Assembly (NCBI GenBank): GCA_002431635.1
Contig: DJGH01000064.1
Coordinates: 13,649-27,191, forward strand
Direction of reading: 5' to 3'
From: Petrotoga sp. UBA5851
Lineage (GTDB): Bacteria; Thermotogota; Thermotogae; Petrotogales; Petrotogaceae
DNA: 13,543 nucleotides
Shown: positions 1 through 6,168 of the stretch, piece after piece
How positions within the stretch are numbered: position 1 is the first letter of the stretch
Layout: each line of letters begins with the position of its first letter
Notes under the pieces: generated by a model
The model's database searches: none
The model's input: the letters and a program-made list of their open reading frames with translations, nothing else
What the model was told of the DNA's origin: nothing
Made by a program: the position numbers and the translations under genes

Positions 1-140
1 GGATGCTCAAACGGATCTTTTATAACTGCATACATAACTTTGTTTTCCTTTAAAATACTCTCTTTAATACCTTTCTCGCTTTTTTTTGATGACTCCTCAT
101 AATAATCGAGTACTTTGGTTATGATCTCTAAATCTTTCAT
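1..140 (-). CDS. Hypothetical protein, N-terminal part only (third gene of the NERD-helicase/MBL operon)
   Basis: An open frame begins with ATG at 140-138 and stays open for 46 codons to the window edge. The start overlaps the stop of the upstream MBL gene (ATGA, positions 140-137), and a GGGGGG ribosome binding site lies 8 nt before it, inside the MBL gene. This overlap implies translational coupling and a shared transcript. The visible part begins MKDLEIITKVLDYYEES and is helical and charged (many K/E), with a stretch ending VIKDPFEH. I do not recognise a family from this fragment. Its value is context: it is the third member of the helicase/MBL operon, and its full sequence lies beyond the left edge. 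Confidence 0.7.
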   Translation of the reverse strand, partial: MKDLEIITKVLDYYEESSKKSEKGIKESILKENKVMYAVIKDPFEH

Positions 141-952
141 GCCATAATCCCCCCTAAATAATATTTTTCAAAATTTTTTACGTTTACAGCTTTTATCGAA
201 GGCCATTTTTCATTTATCTCATCCGTAATATTCCAGCTTTTGTCCTGATTGTCCCCATGAATAAAAAAAACTTTTTTGGGATACACCTTTTCTATTAAAA
301 AACATAAATCATCATACTGCGCATGTTTTGAGCTTATCGCTGCCTTATTACTTAAATATCCATACGTACTCTCTGTTATCAAAATATCTGCATCTCTTAT
401 AAAATCAAAAACACATGAACTTTCATACTCGTTTCTAGAAAGTGGAAAAGAGAAATCACCTGTATAAACAACCTTCTGGCCTTCATAAAAGATGACAGTC
501 ATAGCTGCACCATCTATATGACCTGCAGGAACAAATAGACAGTTAAGTTCTCCGCATGAAAACGGTTCAAAAAAATCGTAGGCGGCAATTGACATAAAAA
601 CCCGCTTCAAATCCAGGTATTGATCTATATTAAAAGTATCCAAACAGGCAGATACTCTTTTTATCAGGTTATCTTTACATTGCGGAGTTGATATGATCCT
701 TTGAAAACCGTTTTGATAAAAATACGGAAGAGCTCCGAAATGATCCTTGTGAGAATGGGAAACGATGATTGAACCCGGTTGAGAAGAACCTGGGAAAATC
801 CCCTCTTGGAAAAGTGAATCGATGCTCGGATACTTTCTTTCGCCAAACCTCATCCCACAGTCCAGAATTACTCTATTATTGCCCAGTGAAAGGCAGTAGC
901 TGCTGGCTCCTATCTCACTGCCTCCACCTGTCGCCAAAAAGTAACCCTCCAT
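137..952 (-). CDS. Metallo-beta-lactamase fold hydrolase, CPSF/RNase J-like core without beta-CASP insert
   Basis: This 271-residue protein has the complete MBL metal site: Asp31 in VILDCG, H66-x-H68-x-D70-H71, His145 in PAGHIDGA and Asp166 in YTGDFS. The flanking sequence resembles RNA/DNA-processing MBL enzymes (CPSF-73, RNase J, Artemis) rather than beta-lactamases: GGGSEIGASS at residues 9-18, TESTYG at 193-198, and an HGD near 232. In beta-CASP enzymes a domain of roughly 200 residues separates ESTYG from the later SxH and HGE motifs. Here only about 11 residues separate ESTYG from SSKHA (His210), and His210 and His232 are 22 apart. It therefore looks like a beta-CASP-type core with the cap domain missing. 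A nuclease or phosphodiesterase role is inferred; a different MBL hydrolase is possible. Sixteen bp separate it from the helicase stop, with GGGGGTGG as ribosome binding site. No signal peptide is seen, so it is cytoplasmic. Confidence 0.85.
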   Translation of the reverse strand: MEGYFLATGGGSEIGASSYCLSLGNNRVILDCGMRFGERKYPSIDSLFQEGIFPGSSQPGSIIVSHSHKDHFGALPYFYQNGFQRIISTPQCKDNLIKRVSACLDTFNIDQYLDLKRVFMSIAAYDFFEPFSCGELNCLFVPAGHIDGAAMTVIFYEGQKVVYTGDFSFPLSRNEYESSCVFDFIRDADILITESTYGYLSNKAAISSKHAQYDDLCFLIEKVYPKKVFFIHGDNQDKSWNITDEINEKWPSIKAVNVKNFEKYYLGGIMA

Positions 953-968
953 ATTGCCACCCCCGGCA

Positions 969-2858
969 TTATGCTGCCTTCAATATACTGTACTTGGCAA
1001 AAAAATCATGGTATTTTCCATTGCCGTTATTTATTATTACCAATTTTTTTTTTGCTCTGGTGATTCCCGTATATACCAGTTCTTCTCGATCATTCTCTCC
1101 GATAAGGAGAATAACGTTGTCCATCTCCATACCTTTAAAACTTTGAATTGTGCTTATCTTTAGCTCATGACCATTTCTTGATTCCGACCAGAAATTTAAC
1201 TTTCTGTCTTTTCTTATTTCTTCACATTGTTTTTTTATCATGTTGGATTTTGTCTCTTTATCCAATTTTTCATTTTCATCCAATTTTCTCTCTATGTCTT
1301 CATACTCTTGTTGAGTTTCAAAAGAAATCTTGGTAGCTTTTTGGGTCTTTTGCCTGTAAAATTTTTCGAAAACTCTTAAATACTCGATACTACTACCTAA
1401 AACAACCACATTCTCACCGTTGTTTTCTGGCTTTTTAATCTCGTGCAAAAGTTCTCCATACCCCGTGCTTTGATCGTCAACCCAGAGGTACTCTAACTTA
1501 AAATCCAAAATGCTCGTCTGAAAGCTTTCAACCTCATCAACCAAGTACTTGCCTGACAGAAATTGTTTTTGAAATCCAATAATCATAGGATCTATTATCC
1601 CTTTAAAACGTTTCAAATCGTTGAGCTTGTTCCATCTGCCGGGAATTCCTGTGTTGGGTTTTTTTTCTGCTCCATCAACAGTTCTGCCGTATATGTTCTG
1701 CTTTTCATCTCCAAAAAGAACCAACTCACCGTTTTCTTTAAGGAAAAACTTTCTTAAAATCGCTATCCATCTGCTATCGTAGTCCTGAACTTCATCAATC
1801 AGTATGGCAGAGTACTTAGGAAGATTATCCTTGACAGGAAGAAAATAAGCTTCATCAGCATACTTATTTTCAAAGTACTCTTCTCTTTCCTTTTTTGAAG
1901 CATCCGGTTCTAGTCTTCCTATTTCTATTCCGGCTTTGAAAAGTTTCCTGTAAATAAACTCATGATAGTTGTTCACAGTAAAGTTTCCCATTTCAAACTC
2001 TTTAGGAACCTCTCTGATCTTTTCCTTCATATATCCTCTTAAAGCACAGTTGTAGGTAAGAATCAGAACCATTTCGCCTGTACGCTCACAGATACTTACA
2101 GCTCTGAACGCAAGCGTAAGAGTCTTTCCGGAACCAGATATCCCTGATATCTTATAGTGTCCGGGTTTACTCTGGGAAAGTTCGTTCTGTTTTTTGGTAA
2201 GTTCTATTTTTTTACCATCGCTTATCAGATGTTTAGGAGGGAGAACTTTTTCTCTGAAGCTTTCATAAAGTTCTTTATCAAAAAGCTTGTTCAATTTAAA
2301 GTACAGACTATTTAAGATTTTCTCAAGGTATGATGCGTTTAACATATCTTGTGTAATAGCGTTTCTATACTTATCTCCATCTTCGCAGACAAGATTGTTT
2401 TTAAAAGCAAGACACCCTTGTCCGAAGCTTATAAGCTCATCCTTAGTGACGTTATTAAAGTAAACAAGAGTTTTTACTATACCGTAGAAGGATTGATTTT
2501 TAGCTTTTTTGCTTCCAAGATCTTTAATTTCGCCTTCATAAAAGCAGTCTTTAATCTTCTTAACTTGTTCAAACGGCGAAAGCACCTTCATGGAATCTTT
2601 CTTAAGATACCATGATACTTTTTTGTTTTCTTTTTTTACAAAGTAATCGTTTAGACCCCAATCTTTAATCTCTATAACAATGACTCCCGTATCCTTTTTC
2701 ATTATCAGTATGTCAGGGTGTAAATCATTTATCCAGGGCTTATAGTATATTTCATAAGAATCATCCAGATTGTTTTCTAAGAAATTTAAGAGCTTAACTT
2801 CTCCTTCAGTTGGCTGTTCTTTTGAATTAATAACCGTATCATAGTTATTAATAATCAT
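969..2858 (-). CDS. NERD nuclease domain fused to UvrD/Rep-type SF1 DNA helicase
   Basis: The N-terminal ~110 residues match the NERD (PD-(D/E)xK-like) nuclease pattern: Glu near residue 20, HPD at ~47-49, then VIVIEIKDW with the E-x-K pair at ~63-65, followed by SPFEQVKK. From ~residue 235 comes an SF1A helicase: Walker A GISGSGKT, motif II LIDEVQD, motif III LFGDEKQNIYG, motif V TIQSFKGME and motif VI YTGITRAKK near the C terminus. All key residues are present, so both activities are plausible. The longest frame starts at GTG 2867, but that GTG overlaps the GGAGG ribosome binding site (2871-2867). ATG at 2858 has ideal spacing (8 nt) and is chosen, giving 629 residues. It is the first gene of an operon with the MBL gene. 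NERD-helicase fusions occur in phage-defence settings and also as uncharacterised chromosomal proteins; a defence role is inferred, not seen. Confidence 0.88.
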   Translation of the reverse strand: MIINNYDTVINSKEQPTEGEVKLLNFLENNLDDSYEIYYKPWINDLHPDILIMKKDTGVIVIEIKDWGLNDYFVKKENKKVSWYLKKDSMKVLSPFEQVKKIKDCFYEGEIKDLGSKKAKNQSFYGIVKTLVYFNNVTKDELISFGQGCLAFKNNLVCEDGDKYRNAITQDMLNASYLEKILNSLYFKLNKLFDKELYESFREKVLPPKHLISDGKKIELTKKQNELSQSKPGHYKISGISGSGKTLTLAFRAVSICERTGEMVLILTYNCALRGYMKEKIREVPKEFEMGNFTVNNYHEFIYRKLFKAGIEIGRLEPDASKKEREEYFENKYADEAYFLPVKDNLPKYSAILIDEVQDYDSRWIAILRKFFLKENGELVLFGDEKQNIYGRTVDGAEKKPNTGIPGRWNKLNDLKRFKGIIDPMIIGFQKQFLSGKYLVDEVESFQTSILDFKLEYLWVDDQSTGYGELLHEIKKPENNGENVVVLGSSIEYLRVFEKFYRQKTQKATKISFETQQEYEDIERKLDENEKLDKETKSNMIKKQCEEIRKDRKLNFWSESRNGHELKISTIQSFKGMEMDNVILLIGENDREELVYTGITRAKKKLVIINNGNGKYHDFFAKYSILKAA

Positions 2859-3008
2859 ACCCTTCACCTCCGTCAGGAATTTATGTTTTCTCTCAAATTA
2901 TTATTCGACATTTAAATATAGTTTTTTTATAAGACCTTTTAGCAATGTTTGAAAAAAAGATATATCTATCGACAATCAACAATTGTGAATGGATAATAAA
3001 CTTCCTTA
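2859..3008. other. AT-rich intergenic leader upstream of the NERD-helicase operon
   Basis: This stretch must contain the promoter of the helicase/MBL operon, because a terminator closes the preceding operon at 3019-3049. On the minus strand I see TTGCTA followed 18-19 nt later by CTATAT/TATATT (roughly 2949-2918), and a second weak pair beginning TTCACA at 2989-2984. Neither is convincing. An 8-bp palindrome ACAATTGT lies at 2979-2986. The GGAGG ribosome binding site of the helicase is at 2871-2867. No open reading frame of note is present. Confidence 0.4.
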
Positions 3009-3049
3009 AAACTAAAAAGAATGAGTCCGGTATAATACCGAACTCATTC
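3009..3049 (-). terminator. Intrinsic terminator of the tetR-apbE-FMN_bind operon
   Basis: Positions 3019-3049 form a hairpin: an 8-bp arm (3019-3026 with 3042-3049), one C/A mismatch, then 5 more pairs (3028-3032 with 3036-3040) around a TAA loop. Read on the minus strand it is followed by TTTTTAGTTTT, a U-tract, so it terminates leftward transcription coming from the FMN-binding gene, 70 bp downstream of that gene's stop. No T-run follows on the plus strand. Confidence 0.85.
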
Positions 3050-3119
3050 ATAAGTGATTCAATATTTGATTTTATCTAAATTTTAAGGTTAACTTCATGA
3101 CAAAAAGTATTTTATATTC

Positions 3120-3575
3120 TTATTCCTGAGCTTTTTTGAGTGCATCTTCCAGTGCCTTAAGATGAGTTTTTGATGTAAGCGTTGCTCCGCTTATAACATC
3201 AACCTGAAGTGACTGTGAATTCAATACCCGATCAAAAAGATCCTCAACTGTTTTACCGCCCGTCAGCTTAACAGGCTGGCCGTTCTTATCCAATGCTCCT
3301 TTTATTACCTTAATATCAGAAATTTTTCCTTCTTCTATACTAACCTGTAATTCGGTATCCCTCAAATGATCTTTGCTTCCTATGTATTCCCCAGTGTATA
3401 CTCCATTTTTGAACTCCTTAAAATCTATGCTTTCTATTTTCATTCCCTCTATCTCACGCATTCCGGGAAGGCTCCATAGTATACCAACTGTTAGCCCAAC
3501 TACAACAACTCCAATAATAATCAGCACCGTAATAAGCATTTTTGGTTTCCCCTTTCTTTTTTTAGTTTTTTTCAT
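3120..3575 (-). CDS. Membrane-anchored FMN-binding domain protein (RnfG/NqrC-type flavinylation target)
   Basis: This 151-residue protein has a lysine-rich N terminus (1-12), one transmembrane helix (~13-36, MLITVLIIIGVVVVG...) and an FMN-binding domain (~55-148). The acceptor motif is DVISGATLTS at 126-135; by analogy with NqrC/RnfG, Thr132 in SGAT is where ApbE attaches FMN through a phosphoester bond. The basic N terminus predicts an N-in topology with the flavin domain outside the membrane, suited to one-electron transfer at the cell surface. The gene overlaps the end of apbE by 14 bp and has its own GGAGG site (3591-3587), so enzyme and substrate are translated together. It lacks the longer N-terminal region of RnfG or NqrC and no other Rnf/Nqr gene is present, so it is a stand-alone carrier whose redox partner is not visible in its operon. 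Confidence 0.9.
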   Translation of the reverse strand: MKKTKKRKGKPKMLITVLIIIGVVVVGLTVGILWSLPGMREIEGMKIESIDFKEFKNGVYTGEYIGSKDHLRDTELQVSIEEGKISDIKVIKGALDKNGQPVKLTGGKTVEDLFDRVLNSQSLQVDVISGATLTSKTHLKALEDALKKAQE

Positions 3576-4518
3576 TATCCTTCTTTCCTCCTATAACATA
3601 TATTTCAGCATTTTGAGTGGGGTTAAAATAATCTTTCAATCCTTGAGAGATATAAATATCCAACTTTTCATCAACTATGATTATCTGAATATCTGTGAAC
3701 TGCTCAATATATCTCTGTACTTCATTAATCCCTGAAAGAAATATTATGGTTGAAAGTGCATCAGCCATAACAGCACTGCTTGCGGCAACTGTAACGCTTA
3801 CAATATCTGACTGCATGGGATAGCCTGTTTTAGGATTCAAAATATGATGCCAGCGCTTTCCATTTTCATCAATAAAAAATCTTTCATAATCACCTGAAGT
3901 CACGATATGTCTACTTTCTGACTGAAGAACACCTATAAGCTCCCCGGCCTTTCGCGGATGCCTTATCCCAACATTCCATAAAGAACCTCCTGGTTTTCGA
4001 CCTATAAGGGAAACGCCCCCGCCAATACATATAAACGCTGAACCTATTCCTTGACTTTCTAAAAGCGCTGTACAACTGTCGGCTGCAAATCCTTTCCCTA
4101 TAGCCCCAAGATCAATCGCTTGCCCGTACTTTTTGAGCATCACCGTCTGATTTCTTTCATCCAGAATCAAATCCTTATAATTAACTAAAGAAACTGTAAT
4201 TTCTATACTATCTTTTTCTGGTACGGACACAGAATTCTTATAGTTCCATAGATTTATAAGAGGAGCAATTGAAATATCAAAAAGTCCGTTTGAAAGATCT
4301 GAATATTTTTTAGATTCAGCAAGAAGCTCAAAAGTATCCCTGCTTACTTTTACCGGTTTTTTTCCGGCATTGTTGTTAATTTTCCAAACTTCACTTTTTT
4401 TTACATACCGACTTAGTTTTTTTTCCAGTCTCTTTATTTCGTTAAGCACAGAACCACTTTGCTTTGATCTATTCCTGGAAAATATCTTACATGATACTTC
4501 CGTATCCATGGCATACAT
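3562..4518 (-). CDS. apbE: FAD:protein FMN transferase (ApbE family), without signal peptide
   Basis: The 318-residue protein carries the ApbE landmarks in order: YAMDTEVS at 2-9 (start of the mature domain in homologues), DISIAPLINLW at 81-91, IDLGAIGKGFAAD at 135-147, the glycine turn IGGGVSLIG at 165-173, HHILNPKTG at 224-232, and VMADALST at 250-257 with the Asp/Thr that bind magnesium. It would transfer FMN from FAD to a Thr/Ser of the neighbouring FMN_bind protein. Unusually there is no lipoprotein or Sec signal: the chosen ATG (4518) has a good AGGGAGAGG site 5 nt upstream, and an in-frame TAG lies at 4545-4543 with no better start between. ApbE proteins acting on external substrates are usually exported lipoproteins, so this copy should be cytoplasmic. 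It starts 51 bp after tetR and overlaps the FMN_bind gene. Confidence 0.92.
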   Translation of the reverse strand: MYAMDTEVSCKIFSRNRSKQSGSVLNEIKRLEKKLSRYVKKSEVWKINNNAGKKPVKVSRDTFELLAESKKYSDLSNGLFDISIAPLINLWNYKNSVSVPEKDSIEITVSLVNYKDLILDERNQTVMLKKYGQAIDLGAIGKGFAADSCTALLESQGIGSAFICIGGGVSLIGRKPGGSLWNVGIRHPRKAGELIGVLQSESRHIVTSGDYERFFIDENGKRWHHILNPKTGYPMQSDIVSVTVAASSAVMADALSTIIFLSGINEVQRYIEQFTDIQIIIVDEKLDIYISQGLKDYFNPTQNAEIYVIGGKKDNEKN

Positions 4519-4569
4519 AATTTCCTCTCCCTGTTTTACAGTCTACCTTCTCCTCATAATGTCCGACAT

Positions 4570-5151
4570 CTATTTTTGTACAGCAGTCAGACTTTGCATT
4601 ATAAGCTCCGTCATGACATGAATCAACTGTGGAAAGTGCTCCAGTCCTATTTCCTGCTTATGAGTATCAATATTAATTACCCCAGCAAAGATCATCATTA
4701 TCATCCTGCTGTCTATGTCCGCACGCATTTTTCCCTGCGCCTGCCATTCCTCTACTATTTTTAGAAAATCACCGTAAAGAAAATCGACAGCATCCACTCC
4801 GTTTTTCTGTCTGTATGTTCTTTCAATTTTCTCAAAAACAGCTTTATTGTACCATTCAAAAAGTATAGCATTGGCTTTCATGCCTTGAAAATTCAGTTCC
4901 ATCATTTTTTTTACAGTGTCCATAGGACTCATAGATTTATCAAGTTTTTCAAAACATTCCTTTTTCAGTTCTTTATTTTCATGCAGAAAAATTTCCATAA
5001 AAAGTTCTTCTTTTGAAGAGTAGTAATTGTAAAAGGTTCCCACAGAAATACCTGCATTTTGGGTTATATCAGATATGGCTGTATCTTTAAAGCCTTTGCT
5101 ATAAAATAGTTTTCTGGCACAGTTGTAAATTAAATTTTTTTTATCCTGCAT
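4570..5151 (-). CDS. TetR family transcriptional regulator of the flavinylation operon
   Basis: Residues 6-50 form a typical TetR N-terminal DNA-binding domain: a first helix ending KLFYSKGF, then TAISDITQNAG-ISVGTFYNYY as the helix-turn-helix, then SSKEELF. The C-terminal ~140 residues are an all-helical ligand/dimer domain with no recognisable ligand signature. An upstream in-frame ATG exists at 5190, but it lies inside the operator palindrome and has no ribosome binding site. ATG 5151 has GGAGGG 5 nt upstream and is chosen (193 residues). As first gene of the operon downstream of the palindrome, it probably represses its own transcript together with apbE and FMN_bind; the inducer is unknown. 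It could in principle also act elsewhere. Confidence 0.9.
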   Translation of the reverse strand: MQDKKNLIYNCARKLFYSKGFKDTAISDITQNAGISVGTFYNYYSSKEELFMEIFLHENKELKKECFEKLDKSMSPMDTVKKMMELNFQGMKANAILFEWYNKAVFEKIERTYRQKNGVDAVDFLYGDFLKIVEEWQAQGKMRADIDSRMIMMIFAGVINIDTHKQEIGLEHFPQLIHVMTELIMQSLTAVQK

Positions 5152-5167
5152 ATTTCCCTCCAAAAAC

Positions 5168-5193
5168 TGAATGAATATTTTTTTATTCATTCA
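5168..5193. promoter_or_regulatory. Probable TetR operator: 26-bp perfect inverted repeat
   Basis: The arms TGAATGAATA (5168-5177) and TATTCATTCA (5184-5193) are perfect inverted repeats separated by six T. Each half holds a tandem TGAA/TGAATGAA element. The site covers the expected +1 of the tetR promoter and lies between promoter and the chosen tetR start, the usual place for an autorepressor's operator. Binding by this TetR is inferred. Confidence 0.75.
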
Positions 5194-5194
5194 T

Positions 5195-5223
5195 ATAGTA
5201 TCACAATGTTTTTATTTTGTCAA
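5195..5223 (-). promoter_or_regulatory. Sigma-A-type promoter of the tetR-apbE-FMN_bind operon
   Basis: Read on the minus strand, a perfect -35 TTGACA (5223-5218) is followed after exactly 17 bp by TACTAT (5200-5195), a 4/6 match to the -10 consensus. The start of transcription would fall near 5188, inside the inverted repeat that begins 2 bp downstream of the -10. Confidence 0.75.
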
Positions 5224-5269
5224 TTTTTTGAGAGTACCACCAATCTATTTTAAATACTCTACTCTTTAT

Positions 5270-5301
5270 AAAAACCCCCTTTCTTTTTACAGAAAGGGGG
5301 T
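5270..5301 (-). terminator. Strong intrinsic terminator after the PNPOx-like gene
   Basis: Arms at 5274-5284 and 5291-5301 (core CCCCCTTTCT/AGAAAGGGGG) form an 11-bp perfect stem with a 6-nt loop. On the minus strand the stem is followed by TTTTAT just past the pairing base, and it begins 3 bp past the stop codon of the gene it closes. The opposite strand reads TATTTT after the stem, so some activity in both directions is possible, though no plus-strand gene ends here. Confidence 0.88.
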
Positions 5302-5304
5302 ATT

Positions 5305-5769
5305 TTACTCTATTATGTCAAGCTTCATAGCTATCTTTTCCGCTGACCTGTTCTGAAAATCAACTATATACTTTGCATCCTGACTGAAAACTACTGCCCT
5401 GGAAAGAACGATCCTAAGAATACAGCACTCAGGATCATCTTCGTTCACATGCCTGTCATAGAATTTGAAAAAAACCTTTCTGAGAGTTCTGGCAAGCTCC
5501 AAATTTTCCGGTTTTTTGGGATTGCCCATATTAACACCTTTTCCCCAGAACTGATGAATTTTATAACACCCTGCAACCCTTGGATCTTTGGCAATATCTT
5601 TCATTTTGTGCGATGCCGTATGTGAAACCACATAAAGACTTCCGCCATGATAGTACCCATCAACCACTCTCACACTCGGACCAGAATCAGAAAGAGTTGC
5701 AAGAGAAATACAAACATCATACCCCATCTGAGAATCCATAACAGCCAAAGCCTCTGAAAAAAAATCCAT
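5305..5769 (-). CDS. Pyridoxamine 5'-phosphate oxidase-like (split-barrel) flavoprotein
   Basis: The 154-residue protein follows the PNPOx-like split beta-barrel pattern: a short N-terminal helix, a strand CISLATLS, PSVRVVDGYY (32-41) with the Arg typical of phosphate contact, SLYVVSHTASHKMKDIAKDP (44-63) and RVAGCY. This fold binds FMN or sometimes F420 or heme at a dimer interface. True PdxH C-terminal motifs are absent, so vitamin B6 synthesis is unlikely; the members closest in layout are small general flavin or stress proteins of unknown substrate. A run FWGKGVNMGNPKKPENLELA (74-93) interrupts the barrel. The start ATG 5769 has a GGGGGGAG site. It is the last gene before the terminator and follows the GRAM-like gene by 62 bp. 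It is cytoplasmic, with no signal peptide. Confidence 0.85.
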   Translation of the reverse strand: MDFFSEALAVMDSQMGYDVCISLATLSDSGPSVRVVDGYYHGGSLYVVSHTASHKMKDIAKDPRVAGCYKIHQFWGKGVNMGNPKKPENLELARTLRKVFFKFYDRHVNEDDPECCILRIVLSRAVVFSQDAKYIVDFQNRSAEKIAMKLDIIE

Positions 5770-5831
5770 CCTTTTCTCCCCCCTCTTCTGCTGAAATTCT
5801 CTAAAAAATATCCGGATCGTTTTATTAACAT

Positions 5832-6116
5832 TTACTTTTTAGATATTTCATTCATAGACTTAATAAATCCTTTTTGATTAAAAATAAAAAATCTGTAAGT
5901 CTTACCGCTTTTTAATTCTATTGTAGTCATAGGAAGTATCCACAAGACCCTTTTAAAGTTCATAGAACTGATATCACTGTAAACAAGCCTTAACTGTTTA
6001 TACTCTTCAGGTACTGTAAGCTTCTGACACATGAAATAAAATGCATCATCTTTCAATTGAACCGCTCCGCCACACAGACCATTTATAACTGCACTTGCAT
6101 AAAAACTTTTTTTCAT
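5832..6116 (-). CDS. Small GRAM/PH-like domain protein
   Basis: The 94-residue protein alternates short beta strands and ends in a helix (GFIKSMNEIS). The order 'small-G-G-x-V-x-L-x-D-D-x-F-Y-F' (15-28), LRLVYSDISSM (42-52), then TIELKSGKTYRFFIF (65-79) fits a bacterial GRAM or PH-like domain: a conserved 'Y-x-D-I' turn before the central strands and 'G-K-x-Y-x-F' near the end. Such domains bind lipids or peptides in eukaryotes; in bacteria the role is mostly unknown. No signal peptide or membrane helix is visible. GGAGG lies 5 nt before the ATG. It sits 52 bp after the HD-GYP gene and 62 bp before the PNPOx-like gene, probably in one transcript. The family call is by pattern only. Confidence 0.6.
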   Translation of the reverse strand: MKKSFYASAVINGLCGGAVQLKDDAFYFMCQKLTVPEEYKQLRLVYSDISSMNFKRVLWILPMTTIELKSGKTYRFFIFNQKGFIKSMNEISKK

Positions 6117-6168
6117 ATCAGCCTCCGTTCTTTGTATTTCACACTTTCAAGATGACTGCTCTGCAGTC

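Noticed and set aside
769..1163. Plus-strand open frames of 125 and 69 codons
   Set aside because: Both lie across the MBL and helicase genes, which have strong family motifs on the other strand. They show no recognisable domain and have no promoter.
2859..2867. GTG at 2867 as start of the NERD-helicase
   Set aside because: The GTG overlaps the GGAGG ribosome binding site itself; ATG 2858 has correct spacing.
3120..3575. Possible membership of an Rnf or Nqr complex (rnfG/nqrC)
   Set aside because: Only the FMN_bind domain and anchor match; no other Rnf or Nqr subunit gene is adjacent and the protein is short, so a subunit name was not assigned.
5152..5190. ATG at 5190 as start of the TetR regulator
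   Set aside because: It is inside the operator palindrome, lacks a ribosome binding site and would add 13 residues before the normal TetR N terminus.
5305..5769. Annotation as PdxH (pyridoxamine phosphate oxidase)
   Set aside because: The barrel matches the superfamily but the PdxH C-terminal substrate-binding region is absent.
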